Shown one piece after another: positions 6,003 to 7,304 of a DNA stretch of 7,304 nt. The stretch covers positions 1 to 7,304 of the forward strand of contig SKZG01000200.1 of the NCBI GenBank assembly GCA_007127495.1, in the 5' to 3' direction. The notes beneath the pieces are model-generated. The model did no database searches. It was not told where the DNA came from and worked only from the letters and a program-made list of their open reading frames with translations. The stretch's first letter is position 1. Each line of letters starts with the position of its first letter. A program made the translations under genes and the position numbers. Source of the DNA: Planctomycetales bacterium. Its GTDB lineage: Bacteria; Planctomycetota; Planctomycetia; Pirellulales; Thermoguttaceae.

Positions 6003-6239
6003 GGCCTTGGACACCATCGCCTGGCAGTCGGGACACGGCGCCACGCCGGCGGCGCCGGTCGGCCCAACCAGCATGCCGCTCAGCTCTGCGACTTGGCCGG
6101 CGGGAACCCATTCTCCCGCCTCGCTCTACCGGACGAGTGTGTCGGCCGAAATCGTGCCCTCAGCGGCCGCTCGCTTCAGGTCGTCGAGGGAGATGGGCCC
6201 CACGACATCGCTGCCGATTTGATAGTAGCACTCGTGCAT
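6003..6239 (-). pseudogene. GYF_2 (DUF4339)-zinc-ribbon protein gene, interrupted and truncated
   Basis: From ATG 6239 (GGGAG ribosome site 9 nt upstream) the frame reads MHECYYQIGSDVVGPISLDD and on to ADTLVR, a good match to the GYF_2/DUF4339 domain ([WY]YY-x-[IV]-G-x-x-x-VGP-[IL]-S-x-x-[ED]-L-x-x-x-A-x-x-G). An in-frame TAG at 6126-6128 (codon 38) interrupts it. The same frame then continues with SEAGEWVPAGQV, the usual end of the GYF_2 domain, then a linker and CPDCQAMVSKA, the first half of a zinc ribbon (Cys 69 and 72). Homology stops at about 6003, where the second CxxC pair should follow and intron-like sequence begins instead. Such proteins usually carry membrane segments after the ribbon; none is found here. 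The gene is therefore broken twice. It lies 40 nt downstream of the hydrolase on the same strand. Alternatively, the first 37 codons could still yield a tiny peptide. Confidence 0.75.
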
Positions 6240-6279
6240 CGCTCACAACTCCCATAGCTGGACGTGGACCGATAGCGCA

Positions 6280-7304
6280 TCACCCCCCGAAAAACGTATA
6301 ATACGCCCCATCCTCGGCCAGCCGCCCCACGTACAGCGCGGCTTCGCGAAGGTGGTAGTCGCCCCACATGCACGATTCGCCGTAGGGGACGGCCGCGCCG
6401 TCGGGTACGTGGTCCCAGCCGCGGGGGCGGTGGTATACGGCGTGCAGCAGCAGGCCCTGGTGCCCGGCGGCGGTGCTCAGGTACGGCTCGTGGAGTAGCG
6501 TGCGAAGCACGGTGAGCCCGGCCTGGCGATAGCGGGCGCCGGCATAGGCGTCGCCGCGGCGGGCAAGGTAGCGGCCGAGGCGCAAGAGGCCCTGACAGGC
6601 GATGGCGGCCGCGGAACTGTCGACCGGCTCGTGCTCGTTGAACGGATCGGCGGGGCGGTCGAGGTAGTCGGCCAGATGGACCAGGCCCGGGGCGCCAGTG
6701 TCCCAGTACGGCACGCCGTCGGTGGGCGTGTTTTCCAGGTAGAAGTCGCACGCGGCGGTGGCCGCGCGGAGCATCATCTGCTCGATGTCGGCCCGGCCGC
6801 CGAAGGGCTCCAGCTCATCGTCGGGCCGGGTTTCCAGCCACTCGAGCTGCTCCGGGTAGCCGGCCATGATCCACGCCAGCCCGCGGGTCCAGGTGGAAAA
6901 CGGCGAGTACCCCTGCTGCGTGCTGGGGCAGCGGTAGCGGCCGTCGGCGCAGTTGAAAATGCTCTCGTGGGCCACGCGGCCGCGCACGTCGTAGGCGTCG
7001 CGCCCCTCGCCGTAGTACACGTTGTACCGGGCCGTGCTGCGGGCGTGCTGCACCAGCCGGTCGAGCAGGCTAATGCGCACATCGTTCTCAGCCTGCAACT
7101 GGTGGCCCAACTGGTGTGCCACGGCCAGCGACCGCAACGAGCGAATCGTATCGCAGAAGAGCGAGTGCGGGCCGTTGAACGAACAGATGTACCCGTCGCC
7201 GTCGATCGTTTCCGACCACCGGGCGGCCTGCACCGCGCCGCTGGCCTTCAGGGCCAGTTCGTAGAAGTCGAGTTCGCGCGGGTTGTGTTCGATGCGGCCT
7301 TCGA
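6280..7304 (-). CDS. GH88-like glycoside hydrolase (unsaturated glucuronyl hydrolase type), N-terminus outside window
   Basis: The frame is open to the right edge (first whole codon ends at 7302) and stops at TGA 6280-6282, giving the last 340 residues. The GTG at 7233 is internal, because EHNPRELDFYELALKASGAV precedes it. The alpha/alpha-barrel style and the motifs YSPFSTWTRGLAW, DSSAAAIACQGLLRLG and CMWGDYHLREAALYVGRL match glycoside hydrolase family 88, which removes unsaturated uronic acids from polysaccharide-lyase products by a hydration mechanism. The Asp in FNGPHSLFCDTIRS (window residue 51) may correspond to the catalytic Asp149 of Bacillus unsaturated glucuronyl hydrolase; this alignment is inferred. 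No signal peptide can be judged. Neighbouring genes do not suggest a polysaccharide locus, so its substrate is open. Codon use is ordinary for the window. Confidence 0.82.
   Translation of the reverse strand, partial: EGRIEHNPRELDFYELALKASGAVQAARWSETIDGDGYICSFNGPHSLFCDTIRSLRSLAVAHQLGHQLQAENDVRISLLDRLVQHARSTARYNVYYGEGRDAYDVRGRVAHESIFNCADGRYRCPSTQQGYSPFSTWTRGLAWIMAGYPEQLEWLETRPDDELEPFGGRADIEQMMLRAATAACDFYLENTPTDGVPYWDTGAPGLVHLADYLDRPADPFNEHEPVDSSAAAIACQGLLRLGRYLARRGDAYAGARYRQAGLTVLRTLLHEPYLSTAAGHQGLLLHAVYHRPRGWDHVPDGAAVPYGESCMWGDYHLREAALYVGRLAEDGAYYTFFGG

Noticed and set aside
5778..6074. Minus-strand frame of 98 codons beginning with LVGPTGAAGVAPCPDC
   Set aside because: Its first 24 codons are the inner part of the GYF_2-zinc-ribbon pseudogene. 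The rest is translated intron-like sequence, so it is not an independent gene.
5671..6111. Minus-strand frame of 146 codons across the palindrome
   Set aside because: Its codons run through intron-like stems and overlap the small secreted protein gene out of frame. No domain is seen.
5979..6257. Plus-strand frame of 92 codons
   Set aside because: It is antisense to the GYF_2 remnant, with no domain or ribosome site.
1..7304. CRISPR array, tRNA, rRNA or intact transposase
   Set aside because: No evenly spaced direct repeats, tRNA-like T-loop sequences, rRNA motifs or transposase motifs were found by eye on either strand.

Overview
The window is GC-rich DNA with high third-position GC in every gene. 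The gene families present are a GYF_2/DUF4339-zinc-ribbon remnant, a GH88-like hydrolase and a CusBA-like pump with His-rich adaptor tails. This mix suggests a planctomycete, probably of the Pirellulales type. That placement is inferred from family style, not from a marker gene.

Layout. Positions 1-256 (+) hold the C-terminal end of a TolC/CusC-type outer membrane factor. The rest of the coding content is on the minus strand. Reading right to left it is: a 5'-truncated GH88-type glycoside hydrolase (7304-6280), a decayed GYF_2/zinc-ribbon gene (6239-6003), a non-coding block of inverted group II intron-like 3' ends around a long palindrome (about 6002-5847), a leader (5846-5745), a small putative secreted Cys-containing protein (5744-5337), a membrane fusion protein (5238-3748), a 79-bp inverted-repeat element in the gap (3660-3738), and a CusA/CzcA-family RND pump (3630-259). 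The pump gene and the outer membrane factor gene converge, with only 2 bp between their stop codons.

Function. The outer membrane factor, adaptor and RND pump make up a complete tripartite heavy-metal exporter. The small secreted protein lies in the same direction upstream of the adaptor and may be co-transcribed with it. The adaptor has a His/Asp-rich stretch after its membrane anchor and a natural pentahistidine C-terminus, which points to metal handling. The pump keeps the RND core but lacks the CusA methionine ligands and carries about 60-75 extra residues between TM6 and TM7.

The most unusual stretch is 5847-6002. Two divergent sequences resembling group II intron domains V and VI point away from each other. 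They share a perfect 15-bp inverted repeat that replaces the first strand of domain V in both copies. One copy ends exactly where the zinc-ribbon pseudogene stops matching its family. I saw no CRISPR array, tRNA, rRNA or intact transposase.
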